Source: Muribaculaceae bacterium
GTDB taxonomy: Bacteria; Bacteroidota; Bacteroidia; Bacteroidales; Muribaculaceae
Direction of reading: 5' to 3'
Assembly: GCA_017451225.1 (NCBI GenBank)
Contig: JAFSPZ010000051.1
Span: 1-52,419 of the forward strand
Length of the DNA: 52,419 nt
Positions 1 through 7,882 of this stretch are shown here, piece after piece. Position 1 is the first letter of the stretch; each line of letters begins with the position of its first letter. The position numbers were made by a program, and so were the translations under genes. The notes beneath the pieces are model-generated. The model ran no database searches. It saw only the letters and a program-made list of their open reading frames with translations, and was not told the origin of the DNA.

Positions 1-646
1 TCTCTCTGGCTTCGGTAACGTAGCTTGGGGTGCTGCTACCAAGGCTGTAGAACTTGGCGCTAAGGTTGTTGCCATTTCTGGCCCCGACGGCGTTTGCGAG
101 ATTCCTGAGGGTATCACTCCCGAGATGATCGACTATATGCTTGATATGCGTGCTTCTAACCGCAACAAGGTTCAGGATATGGCCGACAAGTTCCCTGCAC
201 AGGCTAAGTTCACTGCTGGCAAGAAGGCTTGGAGCATTCCTTGCGACATCGCTCTTCCTTGCGCATTCCAGAACGAGCTTAGCGAGGACGACGCTAAGGA
301 ATTGAAGGCTAATGGCTGCTGGTGCTGCTGCGAGGTTTCTAACATGGGTTGCCAACCAGGCGCTATCCACTTCTTCCAGAAGAATGGCGTTCTCTTCGCT
401 CCTGGTAAAGCTGTTAACGCTGGTGGCGTTGCTACCTCTGGTCTTGAGATGACTCAGAATGCTGCTCACCTCAGCTGGTCAGCTAAGGAAGTTGATGAGA
501 AACTCCACTGGATCATGGAGAACATCCACGAGCAGTGCGTGAAGTTCGGTACTCAGGCTGACGGCACTATTGACTATGTTAAGGGTGCTAACATCGCCGG
601 CTTCATGAAGGTTGCTCAGGCTATGCTCGAGCAAGGCGTTATCTAA
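1..646 (+). CDS. gdhA: NADP-type glutamate dehydrogenase, C-terminal part (5' end outside window)
   Basis: Interconverts 2-oxoglutarate plus ammonium and glutamate in the cytoplasm, the main ammonium-assimilation step in many gut Bacteroidales. The reading frame is open from base 2, giving 214 residues to the TAA at 644-646. The first visible residues, SGFGNVAWGAATKA, are the dinucleotide-binding glycine loop of the hexameric enzyme. Further on, GCWCCCEVSNMGCQPGA and the segment NAGGVATSGLEMTQNA are the conserved late helices (family: NAGGVATSGLEMSQN). About half of a roughly 445-residue protein is missing to the left. A hairpin terminator follows at 695-729. The family call is firm; NADP rather than NAD preference is inferred from similarity to the GdhA type. 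Confidence 0.93.
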   Translation, partial: LSGFGNVAWGAATKAVELGAKVVAISGPDGVCEIPEGITPEMIDYMLDMRASNRNKVQDMADKFPAQAKFTAGKKAWSIPCDIALPCAFQNELSEDDAKELKANGCWCCCEVSNMGCQPGAIHFFQKNGVLFAPGKAVNAGGVATSGLEMTQNAAHLSWSAKEVDEKLHWIMENIHEQCVKFGTQADGTIDYVKGANIAGFMKVAQAMLEQGVI

Positions 647-694
647 TCTAGATATCACCAAATGATATAACAATAGATAATATTTATATATAAT

Positions 695-729
695 GTGTCC
701 GCCGCTTGTATCTCAAGTGGCGGACATTT
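695..729 (+). terminator. hairpin terminator after gdhA
   Basis: The arms TGTCCGCCGCTTG (696-708) and CAAGTGGCGGACA (714-726) pair over 13 bp with one G-U pair around a 5-nt loop. The T-run after it is short, so termination strength is uncertain. Confidence 0.7.
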
Positions 730-758
730 GCATTGTTGACTGATTTATATTAATTTTG
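727..758 (+). promoter_or_regulatory. Bacteroidota -33/-7 promoter for the 792 gene
   Basis: TTTG at 727-730, a 20-nt spacer, then TAATTTTG at 751-758. This is a full match to the phylum consensus and lies 33 nt before the ATG. Confidence 0.7.
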
Positions 759-791
759 TAGCTGGAAAATTTTAATTATATATATGTCATT

Positions 792-1259
792 ATGAAGAAA
801 TATTTTATTTTTACTCTGCTGGCATTTGCGTCAACCTTGTCGATGTCGGCACAGAAGGGCGACTTCTCGATAGGTGGCCAATTTAGCTATGCCTCTAAGA
901 ATTCAATGGTGGGACTTGGTGCCAACATTGAATATGAGTTCATCAACAATTTCCGCATCGAACCAGAGTTTATCTACTATTTTGAGAATGATGGTATAAG
1001 TGCGATTAATGCCAATCTCAATTTTCACTACTTGATTAAGACTAGTAGTAACTTTGTGCTTTATCCCATGGCGGGTTTTTCTTATGCCCGATTTGATGAT
1101 AAATTTTGGGGAGGTGAAGACCGCTTTGGCGCAAACATTGGTTTCGGTGCCGAGTATCGCCTTACCGAGCATTTTAGGTTCTATACCGAGCAGCGTTTCC
1201 AGATTCTTAAGGATTGGAACCAAAGTGTCACTGCACTGGGCGTTAGATACAAGTTCTGA
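792..1259 (+). CDS. outer-membrane beta-barrel protein (small porin/OmpA-barrel type)
   Basis: A 155-residue protein with an N-terminal signal peptide (basic MKK, hydrophobic core, cleavage expected after SMSA). The mature part is built from alternating amphipathic strands with aromatic girdles and ends in VRYKF. A terminal phenylalanine is typical of outer-membrane barrels recognised by the Bam machinery. The size fits an eight-stranded barrel. It is monocistronic, with its own consensus promoter and a strong terminator at 1283-1318. The ligand or function is not visible; opacity-type, OmpW-type or host-contact roles are all possible. Confidence 0.75.
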   Translation: MKKYFIFTLLAFASTLSMSAQKGDFSIGGQFSYASKNSMVGLGANIEYEFINNFRIEPEFIYYFENDGISAINANLNFHYLIKTSSNFVLYPMAGFSYARFDDKFWGGEDRFGANIGFGAEYRLTEHFRFYTEQRFQILKDWNQSVTALGVRYKF

Positions 1260-1282
1260 ATTCTATTCAGCCACAAAAAATG

Positions 1283-1318
1283 AATGAGCCGCGATACAAA
1301 ATCGCAGCTCATTTTTTT
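1283..1318 (+). terminator. terminator shared by the 792 gene and rpoZ
   Basis: AATGAGCCGCGAT (1283-1295) pairs with ATCGCAGCTCATT (1301-1313) with one mismatch, followed by a T-run. It sits between convergent genes and also has an A-rich left side, so it can serve both strands. Confidence 0.85.
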
Positions 1319-1342
1319 GCTTAGGAGTTTGTGGGTCTATCA

Positions 1343-1687
1343 TCAAAAGTTGATACCGTCTTTCTCCTTTGTCACGTTCCTAAAGTGCAGTTTGCCTTCC
1401 TCATATTCCTTAGTGGCAATAAGTGTCGACTTAGGGAGCTTCTCGTAGTATTTAGAGATTTCTATTTGCTCACGGTTCTCTGAGATTTCCTCGAGGTTGT
1501 CGGTTTTCTCTGTGAACTCCTGCAATTTCTTCTCCAAGTCGTTCTTCATATCGGCCGAGATTTGGTTGGCGCGTTTGCCAATGATTGCCACAGTCTCATA
1601 GATGTTACCTGTTTGCTCAGCTAGGTCAATGAGGTCATGCACTGTAGTGTTTTGTGGAGCGTTTGATTTCTTGTAATCGATAGCCAT
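1343..1687 (-). CDS. rpoZ: DNA-directed RNA polymerase omega subunit, Bacteroidota type
   Basis: A small (114-residue) RNA polymerase subunit that helps fold and assemble the beta' subunit. The segment TGNIYETVAIIGKRANQIS is the conserved omega/Rpb6 helix, and REQIEISKYYEKLPKSTLIATKEY is characteristic of the Bacteroidota version. It lies 46 nt downstream of bamD on the same strand and has no visible promoter of its own, so the two are probably cotranscribed. ATG start at 1687. Confidence 0.88.
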   Translation of the reverse strand: MAIDYKKSNAPQNTTVHDLIDLAEQTGNIYETVAIIGKRANQISADMKNDLEKKLQEFTEKTDNLEEISENREQIEISKYYEKLPKSTLIATKEYEEGKLHFRNVTKEKDGINF

Positions 1688-1733
1688 TGTAGTTTGTGTG
1701 TTATCTATTATCTAATTATATAGTGTAAGTTTA

Positions 1734-2540
1734 TTATTTGCGGTTTAAGAACTTGTCGGCAATCTTGAAGATGTTGTCGGCTTCCTTGCGGTTTTCGCTG
1801 TTGGGGTAGTCGTTGATAAAAGCATAATACTCGTCAACAACAGTCCTGTATCGTTCCTCTTTTTTCTCGTCAACACTCATTTGAGCTTCTTTAAAGCGAG
1901 ATTTGAGGATAAGCATTTCTAGCTGCTCTTTATACTTGCTGTAGGGATAGGCCTTAATAGCGTTCTTTGCAGTAATAACAGCGCTCTCATAGTTGTTGCC
2001 CAGGTAGCTTCCCAGATTGTAGTAAAGCTGAGCGTTCTCAAGCTCCTTAAGCACCAGTTTGTCTTGAAGCTCAAAAATGGCGTTTTGAGCTATTGCTACC
2101 TTATCGCTCTTGGGGAAGTATTCAAGAAATGCTTGCAGTTCTTCAATAGCCTTTAGGGTTTCGCTTTGGTCAAGCTGAGGCTCGGGAGAGTCGAGGTAAT
2201 ATCCGTAACCGGCATAGAACCTTGCGAGTTCGGCATATCTTCCTTTAGGGTAGATTGAGTAATATTGCTTGAAATATGAACCCGAGTTTAGATAGTCTTG
2301 GTTCTCATAGTAGCTCAATCCCAGTAGGTAGAGGCACTCTTCGCCTTTCTCGGTGCCCTTGAAAATTGGCACCAGGTCAGCAAGAATGGTATAGGCCTGA
2401 GTGTATTTTTTGTTCTCGAAGGCCTTCTTGGCATACTCATATTTGAGATTGTAGTCGCCACTCTTTAGAACTTTGTTATACTCTCCACAAGAAGTGAGCA
2501 CAACAACAAGCGACAATATTATCAATAAACGACGTGTCAT
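1734..2540 (-). CDS. bamD: outer-membrane assembly lipoprotein BamD
   Basis: An outer-membrane-anchored lipoprotein of the Bam complex that supports insertion of beta-barrel proteins. The chosen ATG at 2540 gives 268 residues beginning MTRRLLIILSLVVVLTSCGEY, a lipoprotein signal with lipobox cysteine at residue 18. The remainder is a series of TPR helices (for example YEYAKKAFENKKYTQA, YLLGLSYYENQDY, FLEYFPKSDKV), as in the YfiO/BamD family. A longer frame reaches 2594, but that start would overlap the -33 box of the promoter at 2564-2594 and would place residues before the signal peptide. Likely operon with rpoZ. Confidence 0.9.
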   Translation of the reverse strand: MTRRLLIILSLVVVLTSCGEYNKVLKSGDYNLKYEYAKKAFENKKYTQAYTILADLVPIFKGTEKGEECLYLLGLSYYENQDYLNSGSYFKQYYSIYPKGRYAELARFYAGYGYYLDSPEPQLDQSETLKAIEELQAFLEYFPKSDKVAIAQNAIFELQDKLVLKELENAQLYYNLGSYLGNNYESAVITAKNAIKAYPYSKYKEQLEMLILKSRFKEAQMSVDEKKEERYRTVVDEYYAFINDYPNSENRKEADNIFKIADKFLNRK

Positions 2541-2563
2541 TTCAGTATTTACAATATTAGCGT

Positions 2564-2594
2564 GCAAAGTTACATATAATTCACCACATAGCAA
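2564..2594 (-). promoter_or_regulatory. -33/-7 promoter for bamD-rpoZ
   Basis: Read on the minus strand: TTG (2594-2592), 19 nt, then TAACTTTGC (2572-2564). It decides the bamD start at 2540. Confidence 0.75.
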
Positions 2595-2634
2595 GCCATT
2601 TTAATGTTTTTTTGGTTTTTGACTGGACTGAAAG

Positions 2635-2688
2635 TAATAAAAAAACAGCCCCATCAACTTAAAAAGCTTGTCGGAAGGGCTGTTTATG
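2635..2688 (-). terminator. terminator of the typA-Sel1 unit
   Basis: Plus-strand arms AAACAGCCC (2643-2651) and GGGCTGTTT (2677-2685). On the minus strand the second arm runs into seven T residues, so it terminates leftward transcription from the Sel1 gene. Confidence 0.8.
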
Positions 2689-2718
2689 TGATATGGTGTG
2701 ATATGGTAGAATGATTTG

Positions 2719-3288
2719 TTATTGCAGCTTTGGCAGGTTTTCAATTGCAGTTTCATTGCCAAGAGCGGCCGATTTAGCAATCCATTCTTTGGCTTTTTTC
2801 AAATCTTTCTTAATACCATAACCGCCATAGTAGTAGCAGGTCCCAATCAAGTACATAGCATCGCTATCGCCTTGCTTAGCTGCCTTCTCGAGCCACTTGA
2901 TGGCTTTCTTGTAGTCTTGCTTGCATCCATAACCGTTCTTGTACATCTCTCCAAGAGCTACTTGAGCATCGGCATTGCCTTTCTTGGCAGCTTTCTCATA
3001 GAGCTTGAATGCCATAGTAAGACTCTTCTCTACACCTTTTCCTTCGGCATAGCAAACAGCTAGATTATGAGTGGCGCGAATGTCGCCTTTCTTTTGAGCT
3101 GCCTCGAAATACTCTACGGCTTCTTCATAATTGCCCTCTTCATAGCACTTGTTGCCCTCTCTAATCAAGTCTTCAATAGCTTCTTTCTTCAAATCACGCT
3201 TCTTGCGAGCTTGAGCTTCAGGAGCGAATACCATGGCTATCAAGGCAACTAATGCAATGATACTTAGATATTTCTTGTAATTTTTCAT
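2719..3288 (-). CDS. exported Sel1-like repeat protein
   Basis: A 189-residue protein with a signal peptide (MKNYKKYLSIIALVALIAMVFAPEAQA) followed by about five Sel1-like repeats of roughly 36 residues. Typical repeat pieces are AVEYFEAAQKKGDIRATHNLAVCYAEGKGV and KAIKWLEKAAKQGDSDAMYLIGTCYYYGG. Sel1 repeats are alpha-solenoid scaffolds for protein-protein contacts, and this one should act in the periplasm. It starts 35 nt after the typA stop with no clear promoter between, so it is probably the last gene of the typA transcript. The partner is unknown. Confidence 0.85.
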   Translation of the reverse strand: MKNYKKYLSIIALVALIAMVFAPEAQARKKRDLKKEAIEDLIREGNKCYEEGNYEEAVEYFEAAQKKGDIRATHNLAVCYAEGKGVEKSLTMAFKLYEKAAKKGNADAQVALGEMYKNGYGCKQDYKKAIKWLEKAAKQGDSDAMYLIGTCYYYGGYGIKKDLKKAKEWIAKSAALGNETAIENLPKLQ

Positions 3289-3323
3289 AATAGTTATACG
3301 GTATTTAGGAGTTAATAAATGGA

Positions 3324-5141
3324 TTATTCTTCAGTTTCACCTCTCAGTTTCGCCTGGTGCTTGCGCTCTATCTCGTCTAGGATTATTTTGCGCATGCGCA
3401 GATGGCCTGGAGTGATTTCTACATATTCATCGGCCTTGATGTATTCCAATGCCTCTTCAAGACTGAATACAATGGGTGGAATGATGCGTGTTTTGTCGTC
3501 GGCACCACTGGCGCGCATGTTGGTGAGTTTTTTGTTCTTGGTAACATTGACTACAAGGTCTTTCTCCTTGGTGTGCTCTCCAACTACCTGTCCTGCATAG
3601 ACCTCTTCTTGTGGGAAAATGAAGAAACGGCCGCGGTCTTGTAGTTTGTCAATTGAGTAAGCAAATGCTGTTCCGCCTTCCATGGCAATGATAGAACCGT
3701 TCACTCGACGCACAATCTCACCCTTCCATGGCTCATAGCAGGAGAATCTGTGCGCCATGATTGCTTCACCTGCACTTGCTGTGAGTACATTGGTGCGCAG
3801 ACCAATGATGCCGCGTGAAGGAATTTTGAATTCCAGGTGGATGCGGTCATTTTGAGTTTCCATCATGGTCATTTCGCCCTTGCGGCGGGTGACCATGTCA
3901 ATCATCTTGCTTGAGTACTCCTCGGGAACGTTGATGGTCAATATCTCGATGGGCTCGCATTTCACGCCGTCAATTTCCTTTATGATTACTTGTGGCTGAC
4001 CTACTTGCAATTCATAGCCTTCACGTCTCATTTCCTCGATGAGCACACTAAGGTGTAGCACACCACGTCCAAAGACGATCCATGAGTCATCATCTTCACT
4101 TTTCTCTACTCTTAGCGCAAGGTTCTTATCAAGCTCATGCATGAGGCGGTCATGAATGTGACGTGAGGTAACATATTTACCTTCCTTGCCAAAGAATGGT
4201 GAGTCGTTGATGGTAAAGAGCATCGACATAGTTGGCTCGTCGATAGCGATGCGGGGTAGTGGGTCGGGATTCTCGAGGCATGTAACAGTGTCGCCAATCT
4301 CAAAACCGTCGAGACCAATAATGGCACAGATGTCACCACACTGAACACTGTCGACGTGCTTTTGGCCCATGCCTTCAAATACGCGCAATTCTTTGATGCG
4401 TTGTCTTGCCACAGTTCCGTCTTTCTTGCACAAGCCAACGTCCATTCCGTCGCGCAACTCGCCACGATGTATGCGTCCCACTGCGATTCGTCCAACATAG
4501 GTATTATAATCAAGCGAGGTGATAAGCATTTGCGGGTCGCCTTCTACCACTTTGGGAGCAGGTATGTGGTCTATAATGGCGTCAAGTACAGCAGTGATGT
4601 TGTCGGTTGGAGTGCGCCAGTCGTTGCTCATCCATCCGTTCTTGGCACTGCCAAAGATTGTTGGAAACTCTAGTTGGTCCTCTGTAGCATCAAGGTTGAA
4701 CATCAAGTCGAAAACTGCCTCCTGAACTTCATCGGGGCGACAATTTGGCTTGTCAACCTTGTTGATGACTACAATTGGCTTGAGGCCTATTTGAATGGCT
4801 TTTTGCAAAACGAAGCGAGTTTGAGGCATAGGGCCCTCAAAAGCATCAACGAGCAGCAGACATCCGTCGGCCATGTTAAGCACACGTTCCACCTCACCAC
4901 CAAAGTCGCTGTGACCCGGAGTGTCGATGATGTTTATTTTATAATCTTTGTAGTTGATTGATACGTTTTTTGACAGGATTGTAATGCCGCGTTCACGCTC
5001 AAGATCGTTGCTGTCAAGGATTTGAGTGCCCACAACTTGGTTGTCGCGGAAAAGGTTGCCAGCAGCAAGCATCTTGTCAACAAGTGTGGTCTTGCCGTGG
5101 TCCACATGGGCAATTATAGCGACGTTTCTAATATTTTGCAT
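3324..5141 (-). CDS. typA: ribosome-associated translational GTPase TypA/BipA
   Basis: A GTPase of the EF-G superfamily that acts on the ribosome, with roles in 50S assembly and stress or cold adaptation in other bacteria. Its 605 residues match the family length. G1 is HVDHGKTTLVDKML (near residue 11), G3 is DTPGHSDFGGE and G4 is NKVDKP. EF-G-like beta-barrel and domain V segments follow, and the basic C-terminus (HLRMRKIILDEIERKHQAK) is the TypA-specific end. A TAACTTTGC box lies just upstream at 5163-5171. The downstream Sel1 gene is probably cotranscribed. Confidence 0.96.
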   Translation of the reverse strand: MQNIRNVAIIAHVDHGKTTLVDKMLAAGNLFRDNQVVGTQILDSNDLERERGITILSKNVSINYKDYKINIIDTPGHSDFGGEVERVLNMADGCLLLVDAFEGPMPQTRFVLQKAIQIGLKPIVVINKVDKPNCRPDEVQEAVFDLMFNLDATEDQLEFPTIFGSAKNGWMSNDWRTPTDNITAVLDAIIDHIPAPKVVEGDPQMLITSLDYNTYVGRIAVGRIHRGELRDGMDVGLCKKDGTVARQRIKELRVFEGMGQKHVDSVQCGDICAIIGLDGFEIGDTVTCLENPDPLPRIAIDEPTMSMLFTINDSPFFGKEGKYVTSRHIHDRLMHELDKNLALRVEKSEDDDSWIVFGRGVLHLSVLIEEMRREGYELQVGQPQVIIKEIDGVKCEPIEILTINVPEEYSSKMIDMVTRRKGEMTMMETQNDRIHLEFKIPSRGIIGLRTNVLTASAGEAIMAHRFSCYEPWKGEIVRRVNGSIIAMEGGTAFAYSIDKLQDRGRFFIFPQEEVYAGQVVGEHTKEKDLVVNVTKNKKLTNMRASGADDKTRIIPPIVFSLEEALEYIKADEYVEITPGHLRMRKIILDEIERKHQAKLRGETEE

Positions 5142-5162
5142 AGTGTTTTATCTTTTCGAGCT

Positions 5163-5171
5163 GCAAAGTTA
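5163..5171 (-). promoter_or_regulatory. -7 element for typA
   Basis: TAACTTTGC on the minus strand, 22 nt before the typA ATG. No clear TTG at the -33 position. Confidence 0.6.
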
Positions 5172-5215
5172 GGCATTTCTTGCTAAAAATACACCTTAAT
5201 TAGTAAGAAAATTGC

Positions 5216-5878
5216 TTACCAAGCAATTGGTTGCTTGCCGTGACTGCGCAGATAGTCATTGGCAAGTGAGAAATGGTGGTTGCCAAAGAAACCGCGGTAA
5301 GCACTCAAAGGGGAGGGGTGGGGAGATGTTAACACAAGGTGTCGGGTACGGTCAATAAACGAACCTTTTCTTATTGCGTAACTGCCCCACAGGATAAATA
5401 CAAGGTTTTCACGATGCTTGGCGAGATGAGCGATTACCTCATCGGTGAAGAGTTCCCAACCACGATTCTGGTGAGAGCCAGCTCGATGTGCCTGAACGGT
5501 GAGAGTGGCATTGAGCAGAAGCACACCTTGACGTGCCCAGCGAGTGAGGTCACCGCTGGTGGGGATTGGAGCACCTGTGTCGTCATGCACTTCCTTGAAG
5601 ATGTTTTGGAGTGAAGGCGGGAAAGGTATGCCCTCGTTTACCGAGAAACACAATCCATTGGCTTGGCCCACATCATGATAAGGGTCTTGACCAAGAATCA
5701 CGACTTTGACATCATTGAACGGAGTAGCATCAAATGCTGCAAAAATCTGCCTTCCAGGTGGGAATACCTGACCGCGGCGATACTCGTCGCGCACAAACTC
5801 AGTGAGTCGCACAAAATAATCCTTCTCCCACACGTCGGCGAGCTCTTGCCGCCAGCTTTCTTCAATTCTTACATTCAT
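5216..5878 (-). CDS. ung: uracil-DNA glycosylase, family 1
   Basis: Removes uracil from DNA, the first step of base-excision repair. The 220-residue protein has the water-activating motif GQDPYHD and the uracil-binding and DNA-intercalation segment LTSPHPSPLSAYRGFFGN with the catalytic histidine, plus the conserved LLLNATLTVQAHRAGSH. An open frame extends to 5917, but the predicted transcription start lies downstream of that (-7 box at 5914-5922). The ATG at 5878 (MNVRIEESW) is therefore preferred and gives the usual family length. It is divergent from the tRNA gene. Confidence 0.95.
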   Translation of the reverse strand: MNVRIEESWRQELADVWEKDYFVRLTEFVRDEYRRGQVFPPGRQIFAAFDATPFNDVKVVILGQDPYHDVGQANGLCFSVNEGIPFPPSLQNIFKEVHDDTGAPIPTSGDLTRWARQGVLLLNATLTVQAHRAGSHQNRGWELFTDEVIAHLAKHRENLVFILWGSYAIRKGSFIDRTRHLVLTSPHPSPLSAYRGFFGNHHFSLANDYLRSHGKQPIAW

Positions 5879-5910
5879 AGTTTTGAATATGTCAAAATAG
5901 ATTGATGATT

Positions 5911-5943
5911 TTTGCAAAGATACAAATTATTCACTACTTTTGC
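5911..5943 (+). promoter_or_regulatory. -33/-7 promoter for tRNA-Arg
   Basis: TTTG at 5911-5914, a 20-nt spacer and TACTTTTGC at 5935-5943. The tRNA begins 61 nt further on. Confidence 0.65.
5914..5922 (-). promoter_or_regulatory. -7 element for ung
   Basis: TATCTTTGC on the minus strand, 36 nt before the ung ATG. It overlaps the -33 box of the divergent tRNA promoter. Confidence 0.6.
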
Positions 5944-6004
5944 ACCGCAAAAAAGGAGAAATTAGAGTCTTTTATTTATATAATGAGATTTCTAATCTGT
6001 TTAT

Positions 6005-6076
6005 GGACCCATAGTTCAATGGATAGAATAAAGGATTCCGGTTCCTTCGATTGGGGTTCGACTCCCCATGGGTCTA
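6005..6076 (+). tRNA. tRNA-Arg, anticodon CCG
   Basis: All four arms fold. The acceptor GGACCCA pairs with TGGGTCT (a G-U closes the first pair), the D-stem GTTC with GAAT, the anticodon stem AAGGA with TCCTT, and the T-stem TGGGG with CCCCA around TTCGACT. The anticodon loop TTCCGGT puts CCG at 6038-6040, reading CGG codons. The discriminator is A6076 and no CCA is encoded, so the end must be added by CCA-transferase. It has its own promoter and terminator. Confidence 0.93.
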
Positions 6077-6087
6077 CGAGATTTATT

Positions 6088-6131
6088 GCCAATAGTTTGA
6101 CTAACAGGCTGTTGGCTTTCTTTTTTTCTTT
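6088..6131 (+). terminator. terminator of tRNA-Arg
   Basis: GCCAATAG (6088-6095) pairs with CTGTTGGC (6109-6116), followed by an almost pure T-run to 6131. Confidence 0.8.
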
Positions 6132-6169
6132 AAACTACTATTGTTTCGGTTTAATTCTTTTAAATCTCA

Positions 6170-6200
6170 TTGCAAATGTGAAAAAAAACACTAATTTTGC
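6170..6200 (+). promoter_or_regulatory. -33/-7 promoter for the 6265 lipoprotein
   Basis: TTG at 6170-6172, a 19-nt spacer and TAATTTTGC at 6192-6200. The predicted leader is about 58 nt. Confidence 0.65.
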
Positions 6201-6264
6201 ATTATAAGAAAAAACCGAAACGCTTTAAAGGGAGTAGGTGTAATAGTATTTAATTTCTATTAAT

Positions 6265-6672
6265 ATGAAAGTTAAATTGTTGTCATTGTTTATTGCTGTT
6301 GCTACTGCATTAGTGTTTACTGGTTGCAAGAAAGCACCGAGCGGTGATCCAGCTAAAGATGCTAGAGCTTCAATTGAAGAGTCGATAAACCTAATGAATA
6401 GTGTCAGTGATTTCGAAGAAGCGCAAAAAGCACAGACCGACTTGCTTGAAATAAAAAATAAATATGAGAATTATTACAAGTCAAAAGGGGATGAAGAGTT
6501 AGAGAAGTTCAATGAGGAGCTTGAAAAACTTGATGGTGACCCTGAGCTTTCTAAAAGACGTGAGGAAGCCGAAGCAAAAATGAATAGTATATTCGGCGAT
6601 GATATCAAGAAGATGTTTAAAGACGCACTTGAGAAGAAAGGTACTAAAATCAATGATCTGAAGAATAAATAG
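6265..6672 (+). CDS. small helical lipoprotein of unknown function
   Basis: A 135-residue protein with a lipoprotein signal (MKVKLLSLFIAVATALVFTGC, lipobox cysteine at 21). The mature part is very charged and predicted almost wholly helical or coiled-coil, with segments such as EEAQKAQTDLLEIKNKYENYYKSKGDEELEKF. No family is recognised. It should sit on the periplasmic face of a membrane or on the surface. It is a single-gene unit with its own promoter and a terminator at 6700-6742. Confidence 0.7.
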   Translation: MKVKLLSLFIAVATALVFTGCKKAPSGDPAKDARASIEESINLMNSVSDFEEAQKAQTDLLEIKNKYENYYKSKGDEELEKFNEELEKLDGDPELSKRREEAEAKMNSIFGDDIKKMFKDALEKKGTKINDLKNK

Positions 6673-6699
6673 TGGATAATAGCTAACTATTTATAACTG

Positions 6700-6742
6700 G
6701 CATTTCAGTTCGATATTGTATTAGGATTGAAATGCTTTTTTT
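6700..6742 (+). terminator. terminator after the 6265 lipoprotein
   Basis: GCATTTCA (6700-6707) pairs with TGAAATGC (6728-6735), followed by seven T residues. Confidence 0.8.
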
Positions 6743-6803
6743 GCTTAGGTGCTATCTAAAATGATAGTTTTTTCATATTTTCTAGAAAAAAGTTGCAAAA
6801 ACA

Positions 6804-6836
6804 TTTGGTTTATAAAATAAACTACTTTATCTTTGC
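6804..6836 (+). promoter_or_regulatory. -33/-7 promoter for the membrane protein/regulator pair
   Basis: TTTG at 6804-6807, a 20-nt spacer and TATCTTTGC at 6828-6836. Confidence 0.75.
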
Positions 6837-6897
6837 AACAGATTTATAAATCTAAGGAAAATATTTTATTCACCAATTAATGTTATGTAAGGAAAAT

Positions 6898-7533
6898 ATG
6901 GAAGACAAGAAATTAAACAGTCAAGAGAGCTTGGAGTTGATCACCAGTATGATTAACAAGACCAAGCGTAAGATTCACATTGGACAGGGCAATCTGTTGT
7001 TGTGGTGGGGCTATGTAAGTGCTATTGTTGGTTTGCTCGTGGGTGTGTCTTTGTATATCACTGGCGGTAATCCGGCTTGCAACTGGCTTTGGTTCCTAAT
7101 CTGTATAGTGGGAGGCATAGGCATGATGGTGATCATTCGCAAGGACATAGGTCGCATCGAGAAAGAGCCGAAGACCTATGTGGACCGCTTGACGAGCAAC
7201 TTGTGGTTGACTAATGGATCTGCTTTTGCCTTTGGCACATTATTGTCAATTGGGTTTAACTTCTTTGGCAAAAACACATGGATAGTTATGTTCATTCTTG
7301 CCTTTATACTGTCCGGTTTTAGTGCCAACATGCAAGGATGCATCATTCAAGAGAAGTCGATGAAAATTGGCGGAGGATTTACTTTGTTTGCAGGAATCTT
7401 CGTGTTATGCTGCGTGATAGCTGATGTGCCGCTTGCTGTAGAATGGGTAATTCCTCTCTTCGTGCTGTGTTTCGTTGTAACGATGATTATTCCGGGACAT
7501 ATTTTGAACGCTAAAGCCAAGAAGCAATGCTAA
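6898..7533 (+). CDS. polytopic inner-membrane protein paired with a winged-helix regulator
   Basis: The 211-residue product begins with a charged cytoplasmic segment (MEDKKLNSQESLELITSMINKTKRKI). About six hydrophobic helices follow, for example LLLWWGYVSAIVGLLVGVSLYI, FLICIVGGIGMMVII and WVIPLFVLCFVVTMII. No catalytic motif is seen. A first ATG at 6880 is in frame, but the ATG at 6898 sits 7 nt after an AAGGAAA stretch and begins the conserved-looking helix, so it is preferred. Its 3' end overlaps the next gene by 7 nt, which implies translational coupling. Membrane proteins paired with small regulators of the next type are common in Bacteroidota; their substrate or signal is unknown. Confidence 0.75.
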   Translation: MEDKKLNSQESLELITSMINKTKRKIHIGQGNLLLWWGYVSAIVGLLVGVSLYITGGNPACNWLWFLICIVGGIGMMVIIRKDIGRIEKEPKTYVDRLTSNLWLTNGSAFAFGTLLSIGFNFFGKNTWIVMFILAFILSGFSANMQGCIIQEKSMKIGGGFTLFAGIFVLCCVIADVPLAVEWVIPLFVLCFVVTMIIPGHILNAKAKKQC

Positions 7534-7814
7534 AGGAACTTAACCCTCTGCTGCACTCTCAACTGCGATTGGCGATAATGTCAATCCTGATGAACTGCGA
7601 GGAAGCGAGCTTTGTCTACATCAAGGAGCAGACGCAGGCCACCGCTGGCAACCTCAGCGTGCAGCTCGACAAACTGGTGTCGGCAGGATATATCACTGTC
7701 GAGAAGAAATTCCAGGGAAAGAAGCCGCTCACATTGTGCAGCGTGACCGATGCTGGTAAAGAGGCGTTTGAAGAATATGTAAACGCACTGCGCGACTATC
7801 TTAAAGTTGAATAG
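7527..7814 (+). CDS. winged-helix transcriptional regulator (HTH_34/MarR-like)
   Basis: A 95-residue single-domain DNA-binding protein. It begins LNPLLHSQLRLAIMSILMNCEEASFVYIKEQTQATAGNLSVQLDKLVSAGYITVEKKFQGKKPLTLCSVT when read in pieces, that is, a helix-turn-helix (TAGNLSVQLDKL recognition helix) and a basic wing (EKKFQGKKPLT). It overlaps the membrane-protein gene by ATGCTAA and is therefore coupled to it. The likely role is local autoregulation of the pair. No ligand domain is present, so the signal probably reaches it through protein contact or control of its level. Confidence 0.82.
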   Translation: MLKELNPLLHSQLRLAIMSILMNCEEASFVYIKEQTQATAGNLSVQLDKLVSAGYITVEKKFQGKKPLTLCSVTDAGKEAFEEYVNALRDYLKVE

Positions 7815-7819
7815 TAGTT

Positions 7820-7882
7820 ATGGTTGCGATTGTTATCTTGGTCATCGTCATGGCGATAGAATGCGCAATCTCTCTCTATTAA
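7820..7882 (+). CDS. possible 20-residue hydrophobic peptide
   Basis: An ATG five nucleotides after the regulator stop opens a 20-codon frame, MVAIVILVIVMAIECAISLY, ending exactly where the terminator stem begins. The peptide is a single uninterrupted hydrophobic stretch long enough to span a membrane. The tight spacing in an operon with a membrane protein is suggestive, but so short a frame could be chance. Confidence 0.35.
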   Translation: MVAIVILVIVMAIECAISLY

